A stretch of 35,930 nt of DNA from Acidocella sp. (GTDB lineage: Bacteria > Pseudomonadota > Alphaproteobacteria > Acetobacterales > Acetobacteraceae): contig DAIDEE010000043.1 in NCBI GenBank assembly GCA_027308685.1, forward strand, positions 1 to 35,930. The letters run 5' to 3'. The number at the start of each line of letters is the position of its first letter. The first letter of the stretch is position 1. The translations under genes and the position numbers were made by a program. Below are positions 7,911 through 16,350 of the stretch, in pieces. The notes under the pieces are model-generated. The model made no database searches. It saw only the letters and a program-made list of their open reading frames with translations, and was not told where the DNA came from.

Positions 7911-8010
7911 TACTAACCTCGCGCTCGATTTATTTAATTACTGAAGATATGTAAGTTATGAGAAGTTTTGTCAATTGCATATTTTTGTAATCATGCATAC
8001 ATTAGGCTTC
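7911..8010. promoter_or_regulatory. Divergent promoter of the sulfide operon and the peroxiredoxin-ArsR pair
   Basis: This 100-base AT-rich gap drives the blh operon leftward and the peroxiredoxin gene rightward. On the minus strand a perfect -35 hexamer TTGACA is read from 7974 to 7969; a weak -10 follows at 17-18 bases. Two candidate operators are visible: TGTA-N8-TACA at 7986-8001, and TGCAT/ATGCA arms at 7977-7981 and 7993-7997. TGTAAGTTAT at 7950-7959 resembles TGTAAGTGTAT in the first ArsR promoter (1396-1406). The likely ligand is the ArsR protein encoded at 8643-9041. Binding is inference. Confidence 0.5.
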
Positions 8011-8646
8011 ATGCTTGAAAACACAGACAACCCGGTAGCAAAGTCACTCCGAATCGGCGATCGTGCACCAGTGTTTCGCGCCCGCACCACGCAAGGCGAT
8101 ATGAGCCTCGATAAATACCAGGGGCGCTGGCTGGTGTTGTTTTCGCACCCGGCTGATTTCACACCTGTTTGCACCAGCGAGTTCATCGCATTCGCCCGCG
8201 CCGCTGATGCATTTGAAAATCTGAATTGTGCACTCCTTGGCCTGTCAGTGGATAGCCTGTACGCGCATATAGCCTGGGTTCGCGCGATCTACGATGCTTT
8301 CGGCGTTACCATTCCTTTCCCGATTGTTGAAGATCCCTCCATGGTGGTGGCGCGCGCTTATGGGATGCTGGATGGTACAGAGCAGGATTCATCAGCGGTC
8401 CGCGCCACCTATTTCATTGACCCTGAAGGCATCATCCGCGCCATCACCTGGTATCCGATGAATGTGGGCCGGTCAGTCGCCGAGATTTTGCGCCTGCTCG
8501 CAGCGCTTCAGCAAACCGCCAGCAACGAGGCGCTCAGCCCCGAGGGCTGGCAACCCGGCGACGCTTTTCTGGCCCAACCCGCGCAAGCGGCTTTGGCCGC
8601 TGATGCTCCAGCAACATGGTTTTGCCAACCGAGGAACGCGATATGA
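8011..8646 (+). CDS. 1-Cys/Prx6-type peroxiredoxin
   Basis: The 211-residue protein carries the peroxidatic motif HPADFTPVCTSEF (C54), with the Thr and Cys of TPVC. The Prx6 group is indicated by its length and by a C-terminal arm with WFC (C205), as in archaeal-type Prx6 enzymes that resolve through C-terminal cysteines. It reduces hydrogen peroxide or organic peroxides in the cytoplasm. In-frame start codons also occur at 7975 (TTG) and 7993 (ATG). I prefer 8011, because TTAGG lies just upstream and the conserved sequence begins soon after. Its stop overlaps the ArsR start (ATGA). Placement opposite the sulfide operon suggests defence against the oxidative side of sulfide stress. Confidence 0.9.
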   Translation: MLENTDNPVAKSLRIGDRAPVFRARTTQGDMSLDKYQGRWLVLFSHPADFTPVCTSEFIAFARAADAFENLNCALLGLSVDSLYAHIAWVRAIYDAFGVTIPFPIVEDPSMVVARAYGMLDGTEQDSSAVRATYFIDPEGIIRAITWYPMNVGRSVAEILRLLAALQQTASNEALSPEGWQPGDAFLAQPAQAALAADAPATWFCQPRNAI

Positions 8647-9041
8647 CAGCCATCTATGAATCCCGCGACGCTGCAAATGCCGCTACCGAAAAACTGAAAA
8701 TCTACGCACAGCCGCAACGGCTGATGATATTATCAAATCTCATCGCTGGCGAACGCACCGTGAGTGAAATTGACGAGGCAACAGGGATTGGCCAGCCGGC
8801 GCTGAGCCAGCAGCTAGCCGCCCTGCGCCGCGCCGAATTGGTAGAAACCCGCCGGATGGCCAAGCAAATTTACTACCGGCTGGCAAACGACACTGTGATG
8901 GCTTGCGTGAGAAACATCGAAGCGATGTTCAGTAAAAACGGCGCCCGCCCGGTTGCGGCCAAGGCGCCTGTTATGAGACCCACCGCCGCCCCGGCTATTC
9001 GCTCGCAGCCGGGCGCTGCAAAATTCGCGCAAATTCTGTAA
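8643..9041 (+). CDS. ArsR-family regulator, probable sulfide/persulfide repressor (BigR/SqrR-like)
   Basis: The 132-residue protein has the ArsR winged helix. It contains RLMILSNLIAGERTVSEID, the recognition helix GQPALSQQLAALR, and the wing RRMAKQIYYRL. It is close to BigR/SqrR, which sense persulfide through two cysteines. Here the first position is serine (ILSNL), while one cysteine remains in the last helix (MACVRN). A proline/alanine-rich tail ends GAAKFAQIL, matching the tail GAARFAMI of the ArsR protein at 852-1271. GAGGA lies about eight bases before the ATG. It overlaps the peroxiredoxin gene and is divergent from the blh operon, so it is the natural candidate repressor of both. The one-cysteine sensor would require a different chemistry, perhaps inter-subunit. 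Confidence 0.9.
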   Translation: MTAIYESRDAANAATEKLKIYAQPQRLMILSNLIAGERTVSEIDEATGIGQPALSQQLAALRRAELVETRRMAKQIYYRLANDTVMACVRNIEAMFSKNGARPVAAKAPVMRPTAAPAIRSQPGAAKFAQIL

Positions 9042-9136
9042 TCGCGACAAACACGTTATCGTTACGGCGGCATAGTGGCCGCAGCCTTCAGGTTATAACT
9101 TCGGAGCGCCTCCTTTTCATCAATTAACGGCAAAAC

Positions 9137-10651
9137 ATGACTGAATTTGCCTTTGAAAATGTAAGTGACTGTGTCTTCCACCACGCCGCCCGCAGCCCGC
9201 AGGCGCCGGCGCTCATCGATGGCAGCGAGACCGTTACCTACGGCGCCCTTGCAGCTCTTGTGACACAGGCCAGCGTCTATCTGGCCGGCCAGGGCATCAA
9301 GGCGCACGACCGTGTGGGGATCGCACTGACCAACAGCGTTGAGCGGGTGGTCCTGGCGCTGGCACTGATGCGCATCGGTGCCATCGGTGTCGAATTGCCA
9401 ACAGAAACAACTGCCGAGACATTCTCAGCCCTGGTGGCGCGATTTGCCATGCACGCCACCTTGGTTGAACCCGGCGGGCCAAATACCTCAGCGCCGATTA
9501 CCCTGACCATTCATGTGCATTGGCGCAACGAGATTGCCAGACGAACCGGCGATGCCCGCTACCTTGGCGACCCGGCTGACCTGCGAATCATCAGTCTCAG
9601 CTCAGGTAGCACAGGCCTGCCCAAAGGGCTGGTTTGTACCCACCAGCACCGGATTGTACGCTCACGCATGACGCTAGGCTCCGTTGATTTTTATACGGCA
9701 CACCACAAGCCAGCGCCGTTGGTGCTAGCGGCACCCGCTAGCACTAATCTGGTATGGGGCATGATGATCTGCCACTTGTTCCAGGGTGGCCCGGTGGTGT
9801 TGCTGCCGACATACCGGCTCACGATCGACCTGGTGCGGGAAGTGGCCCGCTGGGATGATGCCATTTTTCCAATCCCGCCAGGGCTGGCCAACCTTCTGCT
9901 GGCGCATGGCGACCCGAACGGCACATTATTTCCCCACATGCGGGCCTTGATCAGCGCTGGTCAGGCCGTTGCGCCGCACCTTAAACAGACATTTACCCAG
10001 CGCCTGACACCCAACGTGTTCGAGTTTTACGGTTCTGGCGGGGTTGGATTGCTTACCTGCATCGGGCCCAAAGAGGCTGCCGAACAGCCGCGATCGGTGG
10101 GCAGGCCGGTCTCGTATCCCGGCGTTGACATTGAGATCGCCGGACCGGAGGGCCAAGCCCTCCCACCAGGTAGCATCGGCCAGTTACGTGTGCGTGGCCC
10201 CAACACTGCGATCAGCTTCTTCAACCCTGAAGACAATTTCCGCGGCAACGAGCGCTTTGAGGGGGATTGGTATTATCTCGGTGAAATCGCATCGATCAAC
10301 CACGACGGCTATATCATTCTCGAAGGCCGGATCGCGGATGGAATAAACGCCGGGGGGCAAATTATCTATCCACCGGAAATCGAGGCGGTGATGAGCCAGC
10401 ATCCTGATATTCGGGAGGTCGCGGTTGTTGGCCGCACGGCCGACCAAGGCGGTGAAGATATCGTGGCCTTCGTGGTGGGCCGGAATGGTTTTAACCACCA
10501 GGATATCACAGCTTATTGCCAGGCCAACTTACCAGCAGCCAGACACCCCAGATATATATTTTACATCGAAGAAATGCCGCGCACCGGCAACGGCAAAATC
10601 AACCGCATGGCACTGAAAAATGCGCCGTTGAAAAAGAGCGAACTCATTTAA
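9137..10651 (+). CDS. AMP-forming acyl-CoA synthetase/ligase (ANL superfamily)
   Basis: The 504-residue protein shows the adenylating-enzyme core motifs in order. They are the phosphate loop SSGSTGLPKG (155-164), the A5-type segment EFYGSGGVG (296-304), the A7-A8 region GDWYYLGE...GRIADGINAGGQIIYPPEIE (376-415), and the C-terminal catalytic lysine in RTGNGKINR (K487). The enzyme activates a carboxylic acid as acyl-AMP, then probably forms a CoA thioester; the substrate cannot be read from the sequence. One oddity is that the usual YxTGD motif reads YYLGE, so the ribose-binding aspartate is replaced by glutamate. The gene stands alone between a 95-base gap and a terminator. A similar short ligase could act on benzoate-type or fatty acids. 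Confidence 0.87.
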   Translation: MTEFAFENVSDCVFHHAARSPQAPALIDGSETVTYGALAALVTQASVYLAGQGIKAHDRVGIALTNSVERVVLALALMRIGAIGVELPTETTAETFSALVARFAMHATLVEPGGPNTSAPITLTIHVHWRNEIARRTGDARYLGDPADLRIISLSSGSTGLPKGLVCTHQHRIVRSRMTLGSVDFYTAHHKPAPLVLAAPASTNLVWGMMICHLFQGGPVVLLPTYRLTIDLVREVARWDDAIFPIPPGLANLLLAHGDPNGTLFPHMRALISAGQAVAPHLKQTFTQRLTPNVFEFYGSGGVGLLTCIGPKEAAEQPRSVGRPVSYPGVDIEIAGPEGQALPPGSIGQLRVRGPNTAISFFNPEDNFRGNERFEGDWYYLGEIASINHDGYIILEGRIADGINAGGQIIYPPEIEAVMSQHPDIREVAVVGRTADQGGEDIVAFVVGRNGFNHQDITAYCQANLPAARHPRYIFYIEEMPRTGNGKINRMALKNAPLKKSELI

Positions 10652-10655
10652 CTTT

Positions 10656-10696
10656 ACGCAAAACCCCCGGCAAAAATATTGCCGAGGGTTTGGCGT
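10656..10696. terminator. Strong hairpin between convergent genes
   Basis: AAACCCCCGGCAA (10661-10673) pairs with TTGCCGAGGGTTT (10679-10691) with one mismatch across a five-base loop. The stem extends outward with ACGC (10656-10659) and GCGT (10693-10696). It starts five bases after the ligase stop and lies between convergent genes. There is no long T-run, so termination in the plus direction may be partial. The 80 bases to the RND stop hold nothing else recognisable. Confidence 0.65.
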
Positions 10697-10773
10697 ATCA
10701 CAAAGTTTCAGCATTGGTTGCGAATAGTTTATGCCCGGCGGTATTGCGACTGCCGCACATTCGAACCGCAAAA

Positions 10774-13700
10774 TTATTGTGCTGGCTTACGCCGTCCCAG
10801 GGCGAACCAGAGCAAAACCGGCAAAGCCAGCAGCACCAGCGGAAATTGCACTAACAGGCCTGAGATGATCGCGATCGCCAGCGGTTGTTGCATACCGGCC
10901 CCCTGTCCGAGGTCGAGCGCCAAAGGCAATAATGTCAGAATCGCTGCCAGCGTGGTCATGGCGATCGGCCGCAAGCGATTGCTGGCAGCATGGATCAATG
11001 CATCGCGTAACGGCATTGTCTGCGCCAGTAGCGCATATTCAGAGACATAGAATATCGCCATTTCGGTGGCGATGCCGACAATCATCGTCATCCCCATCAG
11101 CGCCGTGATGTTAAGCTCGATACCGGTGAGAAAAAGCCCTGTGAAAACGGCTGTGGTGGATAATAACGAGGTGCCCATAATGGCCAGCACCAGAACAAAA
11201 CGTTCGTACAAAAATAACAGCAGGACAAATTCGGCCAACAATGCGGCAATAAATACCCGAACCAGCCCAGCAAACGCAATCTGTTGCTGCTGATAAATTC
11301 CGCCCAAAGTATAGGTGACACCAGCACCCAAAACACCCGGCTTGGCAAGTGCCGTTTTAACATCGGCGATAACGCTGCCGATACCCCGCCCGCTGATGCG
11401 CCCGGTGACCGCCACGATTTGTTGCAGGTTTTCACGAGTAATTTCAGGTTGGCCGGCAACTACTGAAAAATGTGCGATAGTACCCAGCGGGACCAGAGCA
11501 CCGGACGGCGTGGCGATTGGAATCGACTGCAGGTCATCTATATTGCGGCGCGATCCAGCAATTAATTGGACGCGCACGCCAATCTGCTGGTTGGCACTTT
11601 GTAGCGTTGTCACGACCGTACCGCTGAGTTCGGCCCGCAAGGCGGCCGCAACCGTCACCGGGTCCAGCCCCAGCATGGCAGCACGGGCGGGGTCAACATG
11701 AATATCATAAGCATCACCCGCCGGCACGATGCCATTGACCACGGAGTCCACGCCCGCAATTTTGCCTAGCGCATCAGCAACGCGCAGGGCAGCCGGGCCA
11801 AGCTGACCAGGATCAGCGGCGGCGAGTTTGACTTCGATCGGTTGCGGTACGCCTGTAAGGTCACCGATTTCATCGCCGAGCAACTGATGAATGTCGGTAT
11901 CGACGCCGGGCACTTTATTTTTAATCGCGTCACCGACTCGCGTCATCACCGTGTCGATCGCCGGGCGATTCCCCAGCGCTACAAGCCGCACAACGATATC
12001 GCCTTGGTTAGGCTCGGCAAAGTCGCCACCAAACCCGGCGCCGATGCGGGTTGAAAAACTTTCCACCGCCGGGTCGGCTCGCAGAATACTCTCAATCTGC
12101 GATATCTCCCGTCTGGTTTCTCCGAGCGAGGTGCCAGGTTGCGTCTGATAATCAAGCACAAATCCGCCCTCATCTAGTTTCGGGATAAAGCCGGTTTGCA
12201 CATGCGTAAATGAGAAGCTGCCCAGAACAAGGAGCACCACCATGGCCACGCCCAGCAGCGCCGGGCGGCTGAATATTTTGCCCAGCAAATGGCTATGGGT
12301 TCGGGTAAGCCAGCCGGGTTTGTCGGCCTCCGGGTCATGCCACTTATGAAAATCGATCAGCCGACCGGCGAGTAACGGCACAGCAAACGCTGTCAGCAAC
12401 CATGAGGCAAACAAGGTGGCTGCCATGGTGATAGACAGCGCCTTAAAAAATGCGCCGGTGACACCGGTTAAAAACCCCAACGGCGCGAACACGATAAGGG
12501 TCGCCGCTGATGATCCGGTAAGTGGCGTGAGAAACTCCGTACCAGCTTCAAGTATGAGCGAATCATGGTCACCCGGCGTATTGCCGGTACGGCGGGCCAG
12601 ATGCTCGATCATCACGATGACATCGTCAATCACCAACCCGACCGACGCCGCCAAGCCACCCAGGGTCATGATATTAAAGCTCATGCCAAGCATCGAAAGC
12701 ACCAGCACGGCGGCTGCAAGAGAGGCTGGAACAATCAGGATTGCCAGCAACGTAATGCGCCAACTGCGTAAAAAAAACAGCAGCACGAACGCGGCCAGCA
12801 CCACACCGATCAAGATCGCATCACGCACCGAACTCGCAGCAGCCAGCACCAGCGTGCTCTGGTCATACCATTTACTTAACTGGACCCCCGGTGGAATTTG
12901 GTCTGAAAATCCTGCAAGCGCCTGATCCACGGCCTTGGCGATTTGCACGGAATTGCTACCCGGTTGCTGAAACAGCAGGACGGTGACAGCCTTTTTACCA
13001 TCGGCTGAAACATCGAAATATTTCGGCATCACCCCATTGCTGACCGTCGCAACATCCGACAGGTGCACCACGCCGGCTGGTCCGCCTCGGATGACGATAT
13101 TTTGCACATTTGCCAGGCTCTGCAGGGCGTTGGAGCTGAGGAGCAAATACAGCAAATCATGGTCCTCGACACGGCCCACGGATTGTACGGAGTTTGCCGC
13201 CGTAATCGCCTTATTGACATCATCGACGGTAAGATGAAACGCCGCCAGCCGATGCGGATCGACAGCCACCTCGATCTCGGCTGTGTCGCCGCCTTGCACC
13301 TGCACCCGTGCCACGCCCGGCACGGCGGACAGCAATGGTACAATCTGATACTGTGCGAGATTTTGCAGTTTCACTTGGCTGACACTGGAGGCCGTGAGCG
13401 CGTAAGCCATGAACGGAAATACCGTCGGGTCCATCCGCAGCACTGTGTAATTGGTGCTGGGGGGCAATGAGGGCAATAATTGCGCGACCGCCGCGTTCAC
13501 CCCCAATGTCGCGGCGGTCATATCCGAGCCCCAGGCGAAATTGACGATGATTTGGGCGTTGCCGCGCGATGTCCGCGAGGTCACCTGGTTGACACCTGGA
13601 ACCGCGCGAACGGCTTGCTCGATGGGTTGCGTAACCTGCAACATCATTTGCTGCGCCGGTTGGCTGCCGGCATCGATCGTCACGCGCACCCTTGGAAAAT

Positions 13701-13821
13701 TGGTTTGCGGAAACAACCCGATGGGGAGCGAAACCGCCGCCGTGATTCCGCCGAGCGCCAGCCCGGCCACCAGCATGAGCACCGAGCGCCGGTGCTTGCT
13801 CAGCCACTGTGCGAGGTTCAA
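10774..13821 (-). CDS. RND efflux pump, inner-membrane permease subunit
   Basis: The 1015-residue protein has the RND layout: TM1, a large periplasmic loop with GSQPAQQMM and PGVNQVTSRTSRGNAQI, TM2-6, a second loop, and TM8-12. The TM4 proton-relay pair is present (GLVIDDVIVMIEH, D399-D400), as in AcrB-type drug pumps. In TM10 the AcrB lysine (GLSAKNAIL) is replaced by glutamate in GIATEMAIF (E920), a feature of CusA-type metal pumps. TM11 reads RLRPIAMTTLAAILTLLPLAL, near AcrB. Substrate class is therefore uncertain: either drug/organic or metal. It extrudes substrate by proton antiport with the adaptor and outer-membrane factor encoded just upstream. It overlaps the adaptor gene by four bases. 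Confidence 0.95.
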   Translation of the reverse strand: MNLAQWLSKHRRSVLMLVAGLALGGITAAVSLPIGLFPQTNFPRVRVTIDAGSQPAQQMMLQVTQPIEQAVRAVPGVNQVTSRTSRGNAQIIVNFAWGSDMTAATLGVNAAVAQLLPSLPPSTNYTVLRMDPTVFPFMAYALTASSVSQVKLQNLAQYQIVPLLSAVPGVARVQVQGGDTAEIEVAVDPHRLAAFHLTVDDVNKAITAANSVQSVGRVEDHDLLYLLLSSNALQSLANVQNIVIRGGPAGVVHLSDVATVSNGVMPKYFDVSADGKKAVTVLLFQQPGSNSVQIAKAVDQALAGFSDQIPPGVQLSKWYDQSTLVLAAASSVRDAILIGVVLAAFVLLFFLRSWRITLLAILIVPASLAAAVLVLSMLGMSFNIMTLGGLAASVGLVIDDVIVMIEHLARRTGNTPGDHDSLILEAGTEFLTPLTGSSAATLIVFAPLGFLTGVTGAFFKALSITMAATLFASWLLTAFAVPLLAGRLIDFHKWHDPEADKPGWLTRTHSHLLGKIFSRPALLGVAMVVLLVLGSFSFTHVQTGFIPKLDEGGFVLDYQTQPGTSLGETRREISQIESILRADPAVESFSTRIGAGFGGDFAEPNQGDIVVRLVALGNRPAIDTVMTRVGDAIKNKVPGVDTDIHQLLGDEIGDLTGVPQPIEVKLAAADPGQLGPAALRVADALGKIAGVDSVVNGIVPAGDAYDIHVDPARAAMLGLDPVTVAAALRAELSGTVVTTLQSANQQIGVRVQLIAGSRRNIDDLQSIPIATPSGALVPLGTIAHFSVVAGQPEITRENLQQIVAVTGRISGRGIGSVIADVKTALAKPGVLGAGVTYTLGGIYQQQQIAFAGLVRVFIAALLAEFVLLLFLYERFVLVLAIMGTSLLSTTAVFTGLFLTGIELNITALMGMTMIVGIATEMAIFYVSEYALLAQTMPLRDALIHAASNRLRPIAMTTLAAILTLLPLALDLGQGAGMQQPLAIAIISGLLVQFPLVLLALPVLLWFALGRRKPAQ

Positions 13822-14894
13822 CGGCTGGTTCCGCCCGTCGCCGTGCGCACCGCAGTGCCATCATCGAGTTGGTAGGCACCCGTTGTCACCATTGGCATCG
13901 TAACGTCCAGGCTGGGGGCCAGAATGGTCTGGGTGCCAGACGCGCCAAGAACCTGCACAGCAACCCGATGGGCGATATTTTTGGGGTCAATCTGAAACAC
14001 GTAATCGCCTTTTTCGTCATTCTGCACCGCGTCACGGGGCACCACGAACCCGCTTAACGTACCCGTTGTTATCGCGGCCTTCACAGGTTCACCCGCGGCT
14101 GCCTGAAAATTCGAGGCTGAAACTGGCGGGAGAAGCGTGACGCTGTTTAACCCGGTGGCTGGATCACGCATGTTCGAGACATCCGCGACGCTGCCTATGG
14201 TATGACCGGCGGTATCGAGCAGCGTGATGGTGGCTTGCTCACCAGGATGAATCGCCACAGCCTGCGCTGGTGGCACGCCTACAATGGCGACCAGGCCGCT
14301 GGTTTTGATCATTCGCAGCAATGCGGCGCCAGCTGGCTGCATGGCGCCCGGCGATACCAGCACCGCCGCCACAACCCCGGCAAACGGTGCGTTGATGATC
14401 CGGGTTTTCCCGGTACCAGCTGCCTGCAAGGCTGTCAGCAGGCCGGTGGCGTCATTAAGTGTCTGGTCGGCCACCGCAAGGTCGGCTGAGGTCGCCAGAT
14501 GCGAAGCCAGCAGCGCCGCGACATGCGCACGGTTGGCCCGCGCGGCGGCAACCGCGTCCTCGGCTTTATGATAATCCGCGATCGATTGTGCATCGGGACT
14601 CATGGTCAGCAATGGGTTACCTGCCCCGACGCGCTGTCCCTGGACGACCGCAATGCTGCTTACAACGCCGCTCGCCTGAGTCGAAACCGTGGCGTCGGCC
14701 CCTGGACCCGGCGCAATGCTGCCAAAGGCGGAAACAATTGCCGGTAAGGTTCCTGGTGTCAGGTTGATCGTGCTTACCAGCACGGAGGGTGGCGCATCAT
14801 CGGCAGCGGCGGGCGTACCGCCGGCCATTTTCCAATAAATCACGGCGAACGCCGACAAAGCCACGGCCACGCTCACATAATAGCGGATTTTCAT
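13818..14894 (-). CDS. RND periplasmic adaptor (membrane fusion protein, HlyD/AcrA family)
   Basis: The 358-residue protein has an N-terminal membrane anchor (residues 5-25), a lipoyl half-motif VSTQASGVVSSIAVVQGQRVGAGNPLL (split by the hairpin), and an alanine-rich alpha-helical hairpin near residues 105-160. The second lipoyl half follows (INAPFAGVVAAVLVSPGAMQPAG), then a beta-barrel and a membrane-proximal domain ending near YVFQIDP. This order is standard for adaptors linking an RND pump to a TolC-type channel. The gene overlaps both the outer-membrane factor gene and the pump gene by four bases, which gives fixed stoichiometry through coupled translation. It has no metal-binding His-rich N-terminus as seen in CusB/CzcB, which argues weakly against metal transport. 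Confidence 0.93.
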   Translation of the reverse strand: MKIRYYVSVAVALSAFAVIYWKMAGGTPAAADDAPPSVLVSTINLTPGTLPAIVSAFGSIAPGPGADATVSTQASGVVSSIAVVQGQRVGAGNPLLTMSPDAQSIADYHKAEDAVAAARANRAHVAALLASHLATSADLAVADQTLNDATGLLTALQAAGTGKTRIINAPFAGVVAAVLVSPGAMQPAGAALLRMIKTSGLVAIVGVPPAQAVAIHPGEQATITLLDTAGHTIGSVADVSNMRDPATGLNSVTLLPPVSASNFQAAAGEPVKAAITTGTLSGFVVPRDAVQNDEKGDYVFQIDPKNIAHRVAVQVLGASGTQTILAPSLDVTMPMVTTGAYQLDDGTAVRTATGGTSR

Positions 14895-16246
14895 AATGGG
14901 GGTTCCAAAGATGCGCCGATGATCGCTGGCAGACCTATGCCAAGCATCGTGTTCAAAGATAGGCGGGCCGTGAGGAGTTGATCACGCAAGGCAATCGCTT
15001 CGCGCTGGCGGTCTCCCGCCGCGGTTTGCAGGTTTACGCCGGTTTGTGCATCGAGCGTCCCCTGCCGGAGTGCGGTATTTGTTTGCGCAGTGATTTGAGC
15101 GGCGGCGGCGGCGGCGCGGTCAGCCGCCTCGCTTTCCACCTGCAATACCATAATCCGGGTCATGAGAGCCTGGGCACCAGCATCAGCACTTGCCAGACTG
15201 GCCCGAAACTGCGCGGCAAGCTGTGCGCGGGTGGCAGTGGCTGCGGCAATGCCGCCTTGGTTGCGGTTGAACATTGGCAGCGTCAATGTCACTTGCGGGC
15301 CAACACTCCAAACCCCGGCGGTATCGCGGCCGCCTGAGGCTCCAACGTTAATCGGTAAAAACTGAGTCAGTATCGCGGCACGAAGTTTTGCATCGGCCTG
15401 CTGATATCCATAGCGCAGCGCGATCAGGTCAGGACGGCGCTCAGCGAGGTGCGTCACCGCCTGGGCGACAAGCTGCTGATTGAGCGGTTGAATCGCCGGC
15501 ATGGTGACAACAAGCGCGACACCAGGCTGCAACCCAAGCAGTGCGTCGAGCTGATTGCGGTTCTGATCACGAGTCTGCTCCGCCGTGTTGCGCGCGGTGT
15601 CAATTGCTGCCAGTGCCGCCATACTGGCGGAAACCGCGGTGATCGTGAGGTTATGCGCCGCCACCTGCGCTGCTGTGGCGTTACCGATAACGGTCAGCGC
15701 GTCGTGGTCAGCTTGCAGCGTTTTGATGAGGCGGGCATCGCTATCCAGGTTGATACACAGCTGTTCAGCCTGGCTCGCGACCTGCCACTCCTGCCAAAGA
15801 ATCCCGGCATCAACCTGCGCCAGACCAGCTTTGGCAGCTTTGATATTTACCCGGTATGTAACCAGTGCCGAGACATCGGCAGCCAGACTGCCCGAGATTG
15901 CCGACATGCTGGCCGGACCACTGATGAGTGCCGCAAACCCGCCGGTTATTGAGGGATCAGGCAACAGCCCTGCGCTCAGCAAATCGGCTTCGCCCACCCT
16001 ATGCTGGGCCCGCGCGGCTATAAGGTCTGGGTCATTTAACACGGCCAGCGCCGCCACATCATCGATGCTGTAAGGTCCCTGCTCCGATATGGTCCGGCCG
16101 CCTGGAAGCTGGCGGACTAAGCCTGTCACCGATTTTTTAAGCGGCGAGGCGAGATTTAACGGCGCCGCCCGATACGAGGCACACGCCGAGAGGCTGAGCA
16201 AAACGCCCAGAGCACCACAACCATAAAACCGCCAGACAAACTTCAT
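14891..16246 (-). CDS. TolC-family outer-membrane efflux lipoprotein
   Basis: The 451-residue protein starts MKFVWRFYGCGALGVLLSLSACAS, a lipoprotein signal with lipobox LSAC. It then shows two OEP-type repeats of long alanine-rich helices; the N-terminal repeat includes AVLNDPDLIAARAQ, and the second half has HLAERRPDLIALRYGYQQADAKLRAAILTQFLPINVG. The ERRPDL and P-x-N-G-type features are usual in NodT/CzcC-type factors. I chose 16246 rather than the in-frame ATG at 16282 because only 16246 puts a proper lipoprotein signal at the N-terminus. It forms the exit duct of the tripartite pump. It is the first gene of the minus-strand operon and divergent from the two-component system, an order common in CzcCBA-type loci. 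Confidence 0.92.
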   Translation of the reverse strand: MKFVWRFYGCGALGVLLSLSACASYRAAPLNLASPLKKSVTGLVRQLPGGRTISEQGPYSIDDVAALAVLNDPDLIAARAQHRVGEADLLSAGLLPDPSITGGFAALISGPASMSAISGSLAADVSALVTYRVNIKAAKAGLAQVDAGILWQEWQVASQAEQLCINLDSDARLIKTLQADHDALTVIGNATAAQVAAHNLTITAVSASMAALAAIDTARNTAEQTRDQNRNQLDALLGLQPGVALVVTMPAIQPLNQQLVAQAVTHLAERRPDLIALRYGYQQADAKLRAAILTQFLPINVGASGGRDTAGVWSVGPQVTLTLPMFNRNQGGIAAATATRAQLAAQFRASLASADAGAQALMTRIMVLQVESEAADRAAAAAAQITAQTNTALRQGTLDAQTGVNLQTAAGDRQREAIALRDQLLTARLSLNTMLGIGLPAIIGASLEPPL

Positions 16247-16350
16247 GGCCGCCAACTGCCTGACCTTACTTGCCCACAACATCTCCGCTACCTTGTCAAT
16301 TTGTCACTTGACGGTAAGCCACACTACACGGCTACCAACTAGCCGGTACG
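16247..16350. promoter_or_regulatory. Divergent promoter of efflux operon and two-component system, with repeat sites
   Basis: The gap carries TTGTCA at 16293-16298 and again at 16301-16306 (eight bases apart), followed by TTGAC at 16308-16312. Short tandem repeats at near helical-turn spacing suit an OmpR/PhoB-type response regulator, and one is encoded at 16351. On the minus strand TTGACA is read from 16299 to 16294. Binding is inferred, not shown. Confidence 0.45.

Noticed and set aside
12416-12925. Long plus-strand open frame inside the RND pump gene
   Set aside because: It is antisense to conserved transmembrane segments and has no recognisable domain.
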